Of a DNA stretch of 23,182 nucleotides, positions 13,677-22,418 are shown piece after piece (position 1 is the stretch's first letter; each line of letters starts with the position of its first letter). Source of the stretch: Bacillota bacterium. Its GTDB lineage: Bacteria; Bacillota; Clostridia; Lachnospirales; Lachnospiraceae. A program made the position numbers and the translations under genes. Location of the stretch: NCBI GenBank assembly GCA_023436225.1, contig JAEZKA010000007.1, positions 1 to 23,182 on the forward strand, in the 5' to 3' direction. The notes beneath the pieces are model-generated. The model was not told the DNA's origin and ran no database searches. It saw only the letters and a program-made list of their open reading frames with translations.

Positions 13677-14724
13677 CGGAAACAATGATTTGGAAGAAAA
13701 TATGGATGGTTGCATTCCAGCCAGAGTGACGGAGGTTCACAGAGAATTATTCAAGGTGATATCATCCCATGGCGAAAGCAATGCTAGAATTAAGGGCTCT
13801 TTTTATAATAAGATGGATACTTCGGAGGATTTCCCGGCAGTTGGTGATTTTGTGGCGTTACGTTACAACGAATGTGGAGATTCTCAGATTGTACGAGTAT
13901 ATCCCCGCAAATCAAAATTCTCCAGACCGGATTACTCCGGTCATTCAGCAGGATATGTAAAGACTATTTTGGAGCAGGTGGTGGCTGCAAATTTTGATTA
14001 TGTGTTTATAATGGCATCCCTGAACTACGATTTTAACGTGAATCGTATCTTGAGGTATATTACGGTATCTTGGGAGAGCGGGGGAACACCGGTCGTACTT
14101 CTGACGAAGGCAGATTTGGTGGAGGACTGTACACAGCAGCTGGAACAAATCAGACAGCAAGCAATCGGCGTTCCAGTGTATGCAGTCAGTGCTGTGACAA
14201 AAGAGGGGTTAGAGCAGCTGCAGCAATATATGAAGCCTAGGAGTACTCTTGTATTTCTTGGCTCCTCGGGTGTAGGTAAATCAACACTGGTTAATGCATT
14301 GGCAGGTGAGGAGATTATGAATGTCAACGAAATTCGTACAGAGGATAGTAAGGGACGGCATACAACAACCCATCGTCAATTGATTATGCTTAAGAATGGT
14401 GTAATGATTATTGATACTCCTGGAATGAGGGAGCTTGGTATGTGGGATGTCGAAGAAGGGCTCGGTGAAGCATTTTCCGATATAGAAGAGCTATTTGCCG
14501 AGTGTCGCTTCTCGGATTGTACTCATCAAGGTGAACCGGGATGTGCGATACAGTCAGCAATAGCATCAGGTACTCTGGAGCGCACAAGATGGAAGAATTA
14601 TCTAGGGTTAAAGAGCGAAGCTAGATTTACGGAGGACAAATCGGCATATTTGAAAGAGAAGAGGGAGTTCTTTAAGAAGCTGGAGAGGTCGAACAGAGCA
14701 AGACATAAGGTGGGGAGGAAATAA
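13648..14724 (+). CDS. rsgA: RsgA-family ribosome small-subunit-dependent GTPase
   Basis: A 358-residue circularly permuted GTPase that normally acts late in 30S subunit maturation (RsgA/YjeQ/YloQ). It has an N-terminal OB-fold (about 22-100), then the G motifs in permuted order: TKAD (G4, 153-156), SAV (G5, 181-183), GSSGVGKS (G1, 205-212), HTTTHR (G2, 238-243) and DTPG (G3, 256-259). The C-terminal zinc region has Cys286, Cys291, His293 and Cys299, then a basic tail. The extended N- and C-termini suggest a second RsgA paralog, separate from the housekeeping copy usually found beside prpC/pknB genes; this cannot be checked here. It has a GGAGG ribosome binding site, lies after a terminator-containing leader and is followed two bases later by a GNAT gene, so the two form an operon. 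Confidence 0.9.
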   Translation: MIDLVNYGFNGNNDLEENMDGCIPARVTEVHRELFKVISSHGESNARIKGSFYNKMDTSEDFPAVGDFVALRYNECGDSQIVRVYPRKSKFSRPDYSGHSAGYVKTILEQVVAANFDYVFIMASLNYDFNVNRILRYITVSWESGGTPVVLLTKADLVEDCTQQLEQIRQQAIGVPVYAVSAVTKEGLEQLQQYMKPRSTLVFLGSSGVGKSTLVNALAGEEIMNVNEIRTEDSKGRHTTTHRQLIMLKNGVMIIDTPGMRELGMWDVEEGLGEAFSDIEELFAECRFSDCTHQGEPGCAIQSAIASGTLERTRWKNYLGLKSEARFTEDKSAYLKEKREFFKKLERSNRARHKVGRK

Positions 14725-14726
14725 TA

Positions 14727-15713
14727 ATGGAGCTAGTGGATTTTAAACAGGAGCATATCGCAGGTGCTATGCAAATTGCAAAGGATAATTATGATATGGA
14801 GCAGAGGATGGTAACGATACTTCCTGAGATTGACTCAATTCCGGATATGGGACATTTTATTGAAAATGGACTCGGGGTAGCAGCCTTTGTAGAAGATCGA
14901 CTCGTCGGGTTCCTTTGCTCATACGGGCCAATAGAAGATGCTTTTGGCACGACGGCTGTACGAGGGGGCTATGTTCCTTTATTTGGTCATGGGGTGGTAT
15001 GTGATATGAATGAGGACAGTCGCTGTCACCTCTATTCAAGGATGTACCAGGCAGCGGCACTAAAATGGATTAAGGCAGGAATACGAAGCCATGCCATTAC
15101 CCTATATGCACATGATACGGCAGGCGAAAAGAGTTTCTTTTATAATGGTTTTGGTCTGCGTTGTATGGACTTAATTTGTAATCTTGATATAATTCCTGCA
15201 ACAAAAGAGGTCTTGCTTGTGGATAGAAATTGTATCGATAATGTAGAGCTGTTCAGAGATGAATGGGTGCTCCTGCTGAAGCAGCATAATGATCTGATCC
15301 AGCATCTAGGTAACAGTCCCTCCTTTATGTACTTTGAACCTATCAATGAAGAAGGACTGTACAAACATGCTGATGTGGATGTGAGATACTTTGCTGCCAA
15401 GGTGAATGGGAAGGCAGTTGCTTATATTAAACTCTCTGACTTTGGAGAAAATTTTGCTACCGAGGCTGATGATATGATAAATATATGCGGGGCTTACTGC
15501 GAACCAGAATTTAGAGGAAGTGGAATCTATCATAATCTGCTATGTCATATCATGAGAGAGTTGAAGAGAGAAGGCTATCGCCTTCTGGGTGTTGATTGTG
15601 AAAGCTTCAATCCTACGGCTCTTAACTTCTGGAAAAAATACTGTATTGAATACACCCACAGTGTGGTCAGGCGTATCGATGAAAAAGCGGTTAATGCAGT
15701 ATTAAAGTATTAA
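14727..15713 (+). CDS. Double-GNAT acetyltransferase
   Basis: A 328-residue protein made of two GNAT folds. The N-terminal half (about 1-155) is degenerate, while the C-terminal half (about 170-320) keeps the acetyl-CoA loop EPEFRGSGIY (259-268) and a motif B region near FNPTALNFWKKY (294-305). Such tandem proteins usually have one active and one structural domain. The substrate is unknown: a protein N-terminus, an aminoglycoside-like compound or a small metabolite are all possible. It starts two bases after the rsgA stop with GGGAGGA inside the end of rsgA, so it should be cotranscribed and share the leader control. A terminator follows at 15764. Confidence 0.82.
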   Translation: MELVDFKQEHIAGAMQIAKDNYDMEQRMVTILPEIDSIPDMGHFIENGLGVAAFVEDRLVGFLCSYGPIEDAFGTTAVRGGYVPLFGHGVVCDMNEDSRCHLYSRMYQAAALKWIKAGIRSHAITLYAHDTAGEKSFFYNGFGLRCMDLICNLDIIPATKEVLLVDRNCIDNVELFRDEWVLLLKQHNDLIQHLGNSPSFMYFEPINEEGLYKHADVDVRYFAAKVNGKAVAYIKLSDFGENFATEADDMINICGAYCEPEFRGSGIYHNLLCHIMRELKREGYRLLGVDCESFNPTALNFWKKYCIEYTHSVVRRIDEKAVNAVLKY

Positions 15714-15763
15714 AGAAATTCAGATAATATGAGAGCTTCTGTAAAGCCGACAGATTGAATGGG

Positions 15764-15808
15764 ATAGAAGGGCTGTATTGTTACTATAAAGATATAGCCC
15801 TTCTATTT
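15764..15808 (+). terminator. Rho-independent terminator of the rsgA-GNAT operon
   Basis: ATAGAAGGGCTGTAT (15764-15778) pairs with ATATAGCCCTTCTAT (15792-15806); the right arm ends in a short T run. Confidence 0.75.
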
Positions 15809-16005
15809 GATTCTGAATTGTGCGTAGGCGAGCAGGAGAGATTAGAGCCAAGCTATATATTCAAAGCAGCATAACATTCTAAATTGGGATGGGACTTTAG
15901 TTGCTTGTAAAAGTCGGATATCGAAACGAAAAAGAAGTTTAAAATAGTAGAAAACGGGTAAATTATAGATAAGTATAATGTTTCATTCGGAAAGAAGGAC
16001 TTAGG

Positions 16006-16881
16006 ATGATAGTGAAGGAATATAGCAACGCTGATTTATTCTTAAAGGAATATGGAGCCATATTGTTGGAGAAAGAAGCCGCTGCTCAATTGTTGCTTTA
16101 TTTTGCACATCAAAGTCTGACGGGATCGGGCACTGGTAAGGAATTATTCGGTGTAGTGATGGAGGAGACTCGAATTGTCCTATTGTTTGTAATAATTCGA
16201 GGTGTTGATTTGATCATTCATGCAGCTGTTACGGAAAGGGAGGAAGAGGCAGCCAGCGTGTTGGCAGATTATTTGGGGAATAGTCATATTACTATAGAAG
16301 GTTTGAATGCAAAGCAGACTTTATGCCAGAGCTTTATGAAGCAATACATGCAATATAGGAAGGTATCCTTTATCCAGAAGGTGGGGACGGACATTATGGA
16401 GCTTCGACAGGTGAATGATATTAAGCCGGCAGCAGGGAGCCAAAGACTGGCAGAGCCTGAAGATGCTAAGCTGGTTGCAGACTGGATGATACGATATCAG
16501 ATTGAAGCTCTGATGGATGAAGCAGATTACGAGATAGCTCTACTTCGAGCTACTCAGATGATCAACCGGAAGGAGCTGTACTTATACGAAGATGAGGAGC
16601 AACGAGCTGTCTCTATGGCAGCGGCTACAAGAAGACTTATTCATGGTATGGGGATTACCTATGTATTCACACCGGAGGAATACAGGGGAAAAGGCTATGC
16701 CGCAGCTAATCTATATTACCTAAGTAAGACACTAATGGAACAAGGGTTTCATTTCTGTACTTTATATGTGGATAAGAAGAATTTGCTGACAAACCGTGCT
16801 TATGAAAAAGTGGGTTATAAAGTCATAGAAGACAATTATGAATATAATATTATACCGTTGCTGGAAGAAGACGGTATATAG
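16006..16881 (+). CDS. GNAT family N-acetyltransferase
   Basis: A 291-residue protein with a C-terminal GNAT domain (about 145-285). The acetyl-CoA loop is PEEYRGKGYA (223-232), an exact R-x-x-G-x-A motif, and the domain ends with the common pattern NRAYEKVGYKVIEDNYEY (263-280), placing it near FR47-like acetyltransferases. The N-terminal 140 residues are less conserved and may be a second, degenerate GNAT half, as in many Firmicute two-domain members. The substrate cannot be deduced. It stands alone, with GAAGGA eight bases before the ATG; the preceding gene, also a GNAT protein, is separated by a terminator. Confidence 0.85.
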   Translation: MIVKEYSNADLFLKEYGAILLEKEAAAQLLLYFAHQSLTGSGTGKELFGVVMEETRIVLLFVIIRGVDLIIHAAVTEREEEAASVLADYLGNSHITIEGLNAKQTLCQSFMKQYMQYRKVSFIQKVGTDIMELRQVNDIKPAAGSQRLAEPEDAKLVADWMIRYQIEALMDEADYEIALLRATQMINRKELYLYEDEEQRAVSMAAATRRLIHGMGITYVFTPEEYRGKGYAAANLYYLSKTLMEQGFHFCTLYVDKKNLLTNRAYEKVGYKVIEDNYEYNIIPLLEEDGI

Positions 16882-16982
16882 CTCGATAATATTCACAGCT
16901 GCCTATTTTCTTTTCGGATTGCACCAATAGTGTAAAATTAACTGTGCGATGTCTGAAATCAAGGAAATGGGCGGCTTTTATA

Positions 16983-17011
16983 TTGCAATTGTATGAAACG
17001 GCATGTAAAAT
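16983..17011 (+). promoter_or_regulatory. Promoter candidate for the oxidoreductase operon
   Basis: TTGCAA (16983-16988), a 17-base spacer and TAAAAT (17006-17011), about 160 bases before the Gfo/Idh/MocA gene in an otherwise gene-free interval (16882-17172). Confidence 0.4.
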
Positions 17012-17172
17012 AGAATTAGGTAGGAAGAAATCATCAAACTATAATTTATATTATTTCAGGGTATTCAGAGAGTGTATAAATACACAAAGTGTAAATAGTT
17101 GAAATGTTATTAACGCCATAATAAAATCTACAAATACAATACTATTGATATAAAATGGAAGGGGAATAGGCT

Positions 17173-18162
17173 ATGAAAACAGTAAAGTGGGGAATTATAG
17201 GTGCAGGGCAGATTGCATCAAAGTTTGCAACGGCTTTAAATTCATTGGATCATACTGAGCTTACTGCGATCGCATCCCGAGACTTGGTCAAAGCAAAGGA
17301 ATTTGCAACCCGGTTTCACATTAAGAAAGCATATGGGAGCTATGATGAGATCATCAAAGATCCGGAGATTGATGTTATTTATATTGCTACACCTCATACA
17401 GAGCATAAGACCCATGCCAGCTTATGTATTGCTGCCGGAAAAGCTGTATTATGCGAAAAGCCCTTTACAATTAACTTTAAGGAAGCCAAGGAACTAGTTG
17501 ATCAGGCAAAGAGCAGCAATGTGTTTTTAATGGAAGCAATGTGGACCAAATTTTTACCTGCCACAAGGATTGTAAAGCAATGGATTCATAACAAAATTAT
17601 CGGTGAAATAAAGTATATGAATATCTCCTTTGGTTATCGAACAGAATTTGATCCTAACAGCCGTGTATTTAATCCTGAGCTGGGAGGTGGTGCTCTTTTG
17701 GACGTAGGGGTATATCCGATTTCTTATGCGATCCACCTTATGGAAAGGATTCCTGACAAAATTGGTAGCAGTGCTCATATCGGGCGGAGTAGTGTGGATG
17801 AGCTGAATGTTATCACTTTGCTGTATAATGAAGGAATGATAGCCGATTTAAGTTCTGCCATCTCAGCATCTACCGGAAATGATGCGATTATTATTGGAGA
17901 AAAAGGTAGAATTGTAATCCCAAATTTTTGGACTGCAGAAAGTGCGGAGGTTTATGATGCGAATGGTAAGCTGGTAGATTCCTTCTTCCACCCTTTTACC
18001 TCAAATGGGTACGTATATGAAGCAGAAGAAGTGAATCGGTGTATTTTGGAAGGAAAGAAGCAGAGTGATATCATTCCTCTGAATGATACACTGGATATTA
18101 TGAACATATTAGATTCGTTGCGAGAAGATTGGGGTCTAGTGTATCCGTCGGAGCGTCTCTAA
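17173..18162 (+). CDS. Gfo/Idh/MocA family NAD(P)-dependent oxidoreductase
   Basis: A 329-residue cytoplasmic dehydrogenase. The N-terminal Rossmann fold shows GIIGAGQIA (7-15), and the family's EKP motif is at 95-97 with catalytic Lys96. The C-terminal alpha/beta domain has GGGALLDVGVYP (171-182) and His188, a pattern seen in the dimeric dihydrodiol dehydrogenase-like and sugar dehydrogenase members. The substrate is probably a sugar or polyol derivative but cannot be named from sequence. The ribosome binding site is GGAAGGGG. The gene after it starts 21 bases downstream, so they are likely cotranscribed although their functions look unrelated. Confidence 0.9.
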   Translation: MKTVKWGIIGAGQIASKFATALNSLDHTELTAIASRDLVKAKEFATRFHIKKAYGSYDEIIKDPEIDVIYIATPHTEHKTHASLCIAAGKAVLCEKPFTINFKEAKELVDQAKSSNVFLMEAMWTKFLPATRIVKQWIHNKIIGEIKYMNISFGYRTEFDPNSRVFNPELGGGALLDVGVYPISYAIHLMERIPDKIGSSAHIGRSSVDELNVITLLYNEGMIADLSSAISASTGNDAIIIGEKGRIVIPNFWTAESAEVYDANGKLVDSFFHPFTSNGYVYEAEEVNRCILEGKKQSDIIPLNDTLDIMNILDSLREDWGLVYPSERL

Positions 18163-18183
18163 CCAAGGAGGAATCACTGGGGT

Positions 18184-18747
18184 ATGAAAGAAACCGAATA
18201 TAAAGTAGCTGGCTATGTCTTTGCCGATGCCCATAGTTTTAAGGAGGCAAAAAGGGAACAGGAGACGGTGGAATATATCAAAGCAAATACTGATTTGAAT
18301 GATCTTAACAAGGCTCTGAAGTTATATCATAAATTAGTAGAAAGAAAGACTTTGAACACAGTAATTGGATATTCCTTTTTATACGATCTACGTGGTAAAA
18401 TATTACAAGCTGGTATCGTTACTAAGGAGAATCTTCCTGATATTCGGATAGAAAAGCAGGATAAAGAACCAAGAGTATATGATAATGTGCTGGAAAAAGA
18501 GAAGGAGCAAAGACATATTGCTTTGATTGAAGATTATAAGGTAAAGCTTCGCAATTCTAGAATTATCAGTATTTTTTTGGCAATCATTATCTTAATCATG
18601 ATTGTCATTGCTGTGTTCAGCGATAGGAGCATGTATTCTATTTATGAGAATCAGGTAATCGATAAGTATGAAAGCTGGCAGACAGATCTGGAGAATAGAG
18701 AGAAGGCTCTGGAAGAGAGAGAGCAGGCATTCGAGAAAAATAAGTAA
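18184..18747 (+). CDS. Small single-pass membrane protein with C-terminal coiled coil
   Basis: A 187-residue protein of unknown family. Residues 1-125 are soluble and charged, beginning with a region (about 8-80) that resembles a small alpha/beta fold seen upstream of transmembrane anchors in clostridial proteins. One strongly hydrophobic helix spans 127-146, and the rest is a heptad-like Glu/Arg-rich segment (about 160-187) suggesting a short coiled coil. There is no N-terminal signal, so the larger N-terminal part is probably cytoplasmic. AAGGAGG lies 12 bases before the ATG, a slightly long spacing. It follows the oxidoreductase and precedes a two-component system by 76 bases; a link to either is not shown. 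Confidence 0.7.
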   Translation: MKETEYKVAGYVFADAHSFKEAKREQETVEYIKANTDLNDLNKALKLYHKLVERKTLNTVIGYSFLYDLRGKILQAGIVTKENLPDIRIEKQDKEPRVYDNVLEKEKEQRHIALIEDYKVKLRNSRIISIFLAIIILIMIVIAVFSDRSMYSIYENQVIDKYESWQTDLENREKALEEREQAFEKNK

Positions 18748-18823
18748 TCAGAGCAATGTTTTCACAATTTAGTCATAGTTGAGTGTTAATATATAGAAAA
18801 ATGTACGATTTGGGAGGTGCCAA

Positions 18824-19501
18824 ATGGAAAAGCTGAAAATCTTAGTCGTTGATGATGAAAGTAGAATGAGGAAGCTTGTGAAGGACTTTTTGGTGCGTAA
18901 AAACTATGATGTAATTGAAGCAGAAAATGGGGAACAGGCTATTGACCTTTTTTTTGCTAAGAAGGATATTGCATTGATTATATTGGATGTAATGATGCCC
19001 AAGCTAGATGGATGGCAGGTATGCCGTGAGATAAGACAATATTCCAAGGTCCCGATTATCATGCTGACAGCGAAAAGTGATGAGAAGGATGAACTACTGG
19101 GCTTTGATCTGGGTGTAGATGAATACATCTCGAAACCTTTTAGTCCGAAGATACTTATGGCACGTGTGGAAGCGGTTCTGAGAAGAACTGCTGCTATGGA
19201 CGAAGAGAGCATTGAAGTCGGAGGAATTGTACTTGATAAATCAGCTCATCAGGTGAAGATTGATGGACAGGAGATAGAGCTGAGCTTCAAGGAATTTGAA
19301 TTGCTTACTTACTTTGTGACAAATCAAGGGGTAGCTCTTTCAAGAGAAAAGATATTGAATAATGTATGGAATTACGATTATTTCGGAGATGCTCGTACGA
19401 TTGATACCCATGTTAAGAAATTGCGTAGCAAAATGGGTCCTAAGGGTGACTTTATCAAAACGATCTGGGGCCTCGGCTATAAATTCGAGGTGGATGCATG
19501 A
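18824..19501 (+). CDS. OmpR/PhoB-family response regulator
   Basis: A 225-residue two-component response regulator. The receiver domain (about 4-118) has the acidic pair Asp10-Asp11, phospho-acceptor Asp55 in LIILDVMMP, Thr82 and Lys104. The winged-helix DNA-binding domain spans about 130-222, with the typical FKEFELLTYFV and RTIDTHVKKLRSK segments. Phosphorylation by the partner kinase, encoded next with a four-base ATGA overlap, should drive DNA binding. The target genes are unknown; the lipoprotein and PH-domain genes downstream are candidates by position only. GGGAGGTG precedes the ATG. Confidence 0.94.
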   Translation: MEKLKILVVDDESRMRKLVKDFLVRKNYDVIEAENGEQAIDLFFAKKDIALIILDVMMPKLDGWQVCREIRQYSKVPIIMLTAKSDEKDELLGFDLGVDEYISKPFSPKILMARVEAVLRRTAAMDEESIEVGGIVLDKSAHQVKIDGQEIELSFKEFELLTYFVTNQGVALSREKILNNVWNYDYFGDARTIDTHVKKLRSKMGPKGDFIKTIWGLGYKFEVDA

Positions 19502-21069
19502 AGCATTCCATCCGGTTTAAAATAACATTCACCTTAACAATCATGGTGATGTTAACGATTTTTGTTACCTGGTTTATCAACCGGACTTTTTTATCTAATT
19601 ATTATGTTTATACAAAGATTAAGAATCTGGATACGGCATATCAGGAAATTAAAGCAATCTATGATAACAGTGAGGATGATGAAAACCTGTCCGAATCTGA
19701 TACGGTTGATATGGAGCAATTGGCCTCAAAGTATTCTGTAGATATCTACGTAATTAATTCCAATCGTGGTTTTATTTATCCTACCAGTATTGGAGATAGA
19801 GAATTTAAACAGATGCTGGCGATGCAGGCGGAGTACCTTGTCGGGTATCTCAATCCGGATATAACCGATCGCAGGGTAATAAAGCAGACCAATAATTATC
19901 GAATCATACGACTTTATGATATCCAAAAGGAAGCAAACTATATCGACATGGTAGGACTTAACGGTATAACCTTCCAGGAATTATCCGGTGAGACAGATAA
20001 TGGCATCGACGATAATAATACAGGCTACGGGAGAATAGAAGATTTCAGTATTATTTTACTACGCTCCAATTTTGAGAGTATTGAAGAAGGCGTTGCAATT
20101 GCGAATAATTTTCTTGCTTATGTCGGTGTTTTGGCAGTAATAATAGGATCAGTTGCAATGCTGGTTATCAGTAAAAGATTTGCAAAGCCTATTTTGGAGC
20201 TATCCGGGATTGCCAAGAGAATATCGGATCTTGATTTTGAGGTGAAATATAAAGTAGAGACCAAGGATGAAATCGGTGAACTAGGAAAGAGTATTAATAG
20301 TTTGTCGGAAAAGCTGGAATCTACAATAACCGAGTTAAAAAATGCTAATAACGAGCTGTTGACGGATATTCAGAAGAAGACAGAGATTGATGATATGCGT
20401 AAGGAATTTTTATCAAATGTATCTCATGAACTGAAGACACCGATTTCTCTGATTCAGGGATATGCAGAGGGGTTGAAGGAAAATATTAATGAGGACCCGG
20501 AAAGTAGAGATTTTTACTGCGAGGTTATTATTGATGAAGCGGATAAGATGAATCAAATGGTTAAGAAGCTTTTGAATCTAAATGAAATTGAATTTGGTAA
20601 TAATCAGATTAATTTTGTTCGTTTTGATATTGTCACACTAATTCAATCGGTATTAAGTGCTACTGAAATATTATTCAAACAAAAGGAAGTCATACTTCGT
20701 TTTGATCATACGGATCCATTATATGTCTGGGCAGATGAGTATATGGTAGGGCAGGTTGTTACTAATTATATTAGTAATGCATTGAATCACGTAAGTGGTC
20801 AGATGATTATAGAGATTAAGTTAATCCCACTAGATGGAAAGGTACGTGTAGCTGTCTTCAATACGGGAGACAATATTCCGGAAGATGATCTAGATAAGAT
20901 ATGGATTAAATTCTACAAGGTTGATAAAGCACGTACCAGAGAATACGGTGGTAACGGTATTGGTTTATCAATTGTAAAAGCAATCATGAATTCTTTGAAT
21001 CAGGAATGCGGTGTAATCAACCGCCCAGTCGGCGTTGAGTTCTGGTTTGAGCTTGATACAAAATCATAA
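19498..21069 (+). CDS. Membrane sensor histidine kinase, partner of the preceding regulator
   Basis: A 523-residue sensor kinase. A first membrane helix lies at about 9-28, an extracytoplasmic sensor region at about 30-203 (acidic, no recognised ligand domain), a second helix at about 204-225, then HAMP (about 226-280). HisKA holds FLSNVSHELKTP with phospho-acceptor His310. The ATPase domain has an N box (NYISNALNH, 423-431), an NTGDNIP G1-like motif (455-461) and GGNGIGL (484-490). The start overlaps the regulator's stop as ATGA, showing translational coupling. The stimulus is unknown, though the layout resembles cell-envelope stress or antibiotic-sensing kinases. Confidence 0.93.
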   Translation: MKHSIRFKITFTLTIMVMLTIFVTWFINRTFLSNYYVYTKIKNLDTAYQEIKAIYDNSEDDENLSESDTVDMEQLASKYSVDIYVINSNRGFIYPTSIGDREFKQMLAMQAEYLVGYLNPDITDRRVIKQTNNYRIIRLYDIQKEANYIDMVGLNGITFQELSGETDNGIDDNNTGYGRIEDFSIILLRSNFESIEEGVAIANNFLAYVGVLAVIIGSVAMLVISKRFAKPILELSGIAKRISDLDFEVKYKVETKDEIGELGKSINSLSEKLESTITELKNANNELLTDIQKKTEIDDMRKEFLSNVSHELKTPISLIQGYAEGLKENINEDPESRDFYCEVIIDEADKMNQMVKKLLNLNEIEFGNNQINFVRFDIVTLIQSVLSATEILFKQKEVILRFDHTDPLYVWADEYMVGQVVTNYISNALNHVSGQMIIEIKLIPLDGKVRVAVFNTGDNIPEDDLDKIWIKFYKVDKARTREYGGNGIGLSIVKAIMNSLNQECGVINRPVGVEFWFELDTKS

Positions 21070-21142
21070 TAATTGTTGAAAACTCCCCTCTGCAAACTGA
21101 GCGGAGTTCCGACAAGTAGACAATTAAAAATATCAATCTATT

Positions 21143-21173
21143 TGCCAGTAGGTAATATCTACTGGCAGTTTTT
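21143..21173 (+). terminator. Rho-independent terminator of the two-component operon
   Basis: TGCCAGTAG (21143-21151) pairs perfectly with CTACTGGCA (21159-21167) around a seven-base loop, followed by G and five T. A weaker AACTCC/GGAGTT pair (21081-21086, 21103-21108) lies just upstream. Confidence 0.88.
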
Positions 21174-21184
21174 ATACTGCCACA

Positions 21185-21304
21185 AATACCTTTCGCGTTT
21201 TCCATAGGAGTCAGCACACCTATTTTTGTTAATGTTTTTTTATTATATCGTAACGGATGTAGCTCTCAATCATTTGATCAAGAGATTCTCTGCTTAAGTC
21301 ATGC
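21185..21304 (-). pseudogene. Decayed C-terminal tail of an IS3-like transposase
   Basis: Translating the minus strand gives HDLSRESLDQMIESYIRYD, then, after a one-base frame change at an A7 run (complement of 21235-21241), TLTKIGVLTPMENAKG. Together these look like the end of an IS3/IS150-type integrase (pattern: IEEYIxFYNxxRIxxKLGxLTPxEY). Stops interrupt the frame and no 5' portion, DDE residues or element ends are seen. The match is from memory of the family pattern and is tentative. Confidence 0.35.
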
Positions 21305-21413
21305 AATGCATGCAATCAAAAATGCTGATACCCTGTTGTTTGATAGAATAGTAGTTCCTTCAATTGATTTGGTGGTCTCACATTTCTCGATGGGGAATAG
21401 GTATTTATTTTAG

Positions 21414-21442
21414 TTGCTGATTTTAAGGAAAAGTGATAATAT
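21414..21442 (+). promoter_or_regulatory. Promoter candidate for the lipoprotein gene
   Basis: TTGCTG (21414-21419), a 17-base spacer and TAATAT (21437-21442), followed by a small hairpin ACACC/GGTGT (21453-21457, 21469-21473) near the expected transcript start and about 65 bases before the lipoprotein ATG. Confidence 0.45.
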
Positions 21443-21507
21443 GTAATCTGTAACACCCTGTAAACAGAGGTGTATTTTAAAGTTACAAATGACGGGGGGA
21501 ATAGTCG

Positions 21508-22218
21508 ATGAGACGTTTTAGTCTAATTGTTGTCCTACTACTTATGACGACATTAACAGGGTGCATACAAAAATTCGAATATTCAGAACAACAAGCAGAT
21601 GCGGCCGCAGAATATATAGCCGGAGTGATGTTGAAAAATGATAAAGAATATGTGTCTAAGATGGTTTCTATAGAAGAGATTATTGAGAAACAAGGGGTAG
21701 AGGCTGACACAGCGGCAGCTTCGACACCTGAAAATACTCAGAATGCTAATTTGGAACAGGGACAAACTACGACATCGACAGCTACCATAGTACCTGAGAA
21801 GGATTATTCACTGACAGAGGTGATTAATGAAGAGGGGTTTGAGATTGAGTATCAAGATTTTATTGTGGCAGAAAGCTACCCTGAAGATGCAACAGATGCT
21901 TATTTCTCGATTACACCAAGACCGGGTTATCAGCTAATGGTATTGTCCTTTATACTAAAAAATACGCTGGATAAGGAAAATAATTTGAATCTTACTAAGG
22001 CAAATATAGTATATCAGTTGGATGTAAATGTAGGAACGATATATGAGCCTCCTTTTGCTCTATTGGAAAACAATCTGAAACTCATTGATTTGAAACTAAA
22101 AGCTAGTGAAGAAAAGATGGTAGTACTTATTTTTGAGGTTAAGAAGGATGTAAATATGACAGATGTCAACTTGATGGTTACCAGGGATAGACGATCGGAA
22201 ATCATTAAAATCAAGTAA
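21508..22218 (+). CDS. Putative lipoprotein with C-terminal Ig-like (DUF4352-type) domain
   Basis: A 236-residue exported protein. The signal sequence MRRFSLIVVLLLMTTLTGC has a clear lipobox LTGC with Cys19, so the mature protein should be lipid-anchored on the outer face of the membrane. Residues 24-65 are helical and acidic, 66-98 are a Thr/Ala/Gln-rich linker, and about 100-236 form a strand-rich domain (for example GYQLMVLSFILKNT) like the DUF4352 Ig-like domains found in Gram-positive lipoproteins. Its function is unknown. The ribosome binding site is a G-rich GGGGGGAA. It lies downstream of the two-component terminator with its own promoter candidate, so it may or may not be under that system's control. 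Confidence 0.85.
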   Translation: MRRFSLIVVLLLMTTLTGCIQKFEYSEQQADAAAEYIAGVMLKNDKEYVSKMVSIEEIIEKQGVEADTAAASTPENTQNANLEQGQTTTSTATIVPEKDYSLTEVINEEGFEIEYQDFIVAESYPEDATDAYFSITPRPGYQLMVLSFILKNTLDKENNLNLTKANIVYQLDVNVGTIYEPPFALLENNLKLIDLKLKASEEKMVVLIFEVKKDVNMTDVNLMVTRDRRSEIIKIK

Positions 22219-22418
22219 GTATAAATCTCTAGTCTATTAATGTTTTATGAAGTGTTATGGTATTGATTTTTGGGAAATAGGTTTTTTGTATACAATTTGA
22301 TGAGCTTTCATTATAAAGAAATATATTTCGATTATCGTTGATTTTATATATAGGGGATAATTGCAAATGCAATCTTGCGATAAATAATAATGTGCAGTGC
22401 ACATAAAGGGAGGCTACT

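Noticed and set aside
13769..13960. 63-residue ORF in another frame within rsgA
   Set aside because: It lies wholly inside the well-conserved rsgA frame and has no recognisable features.
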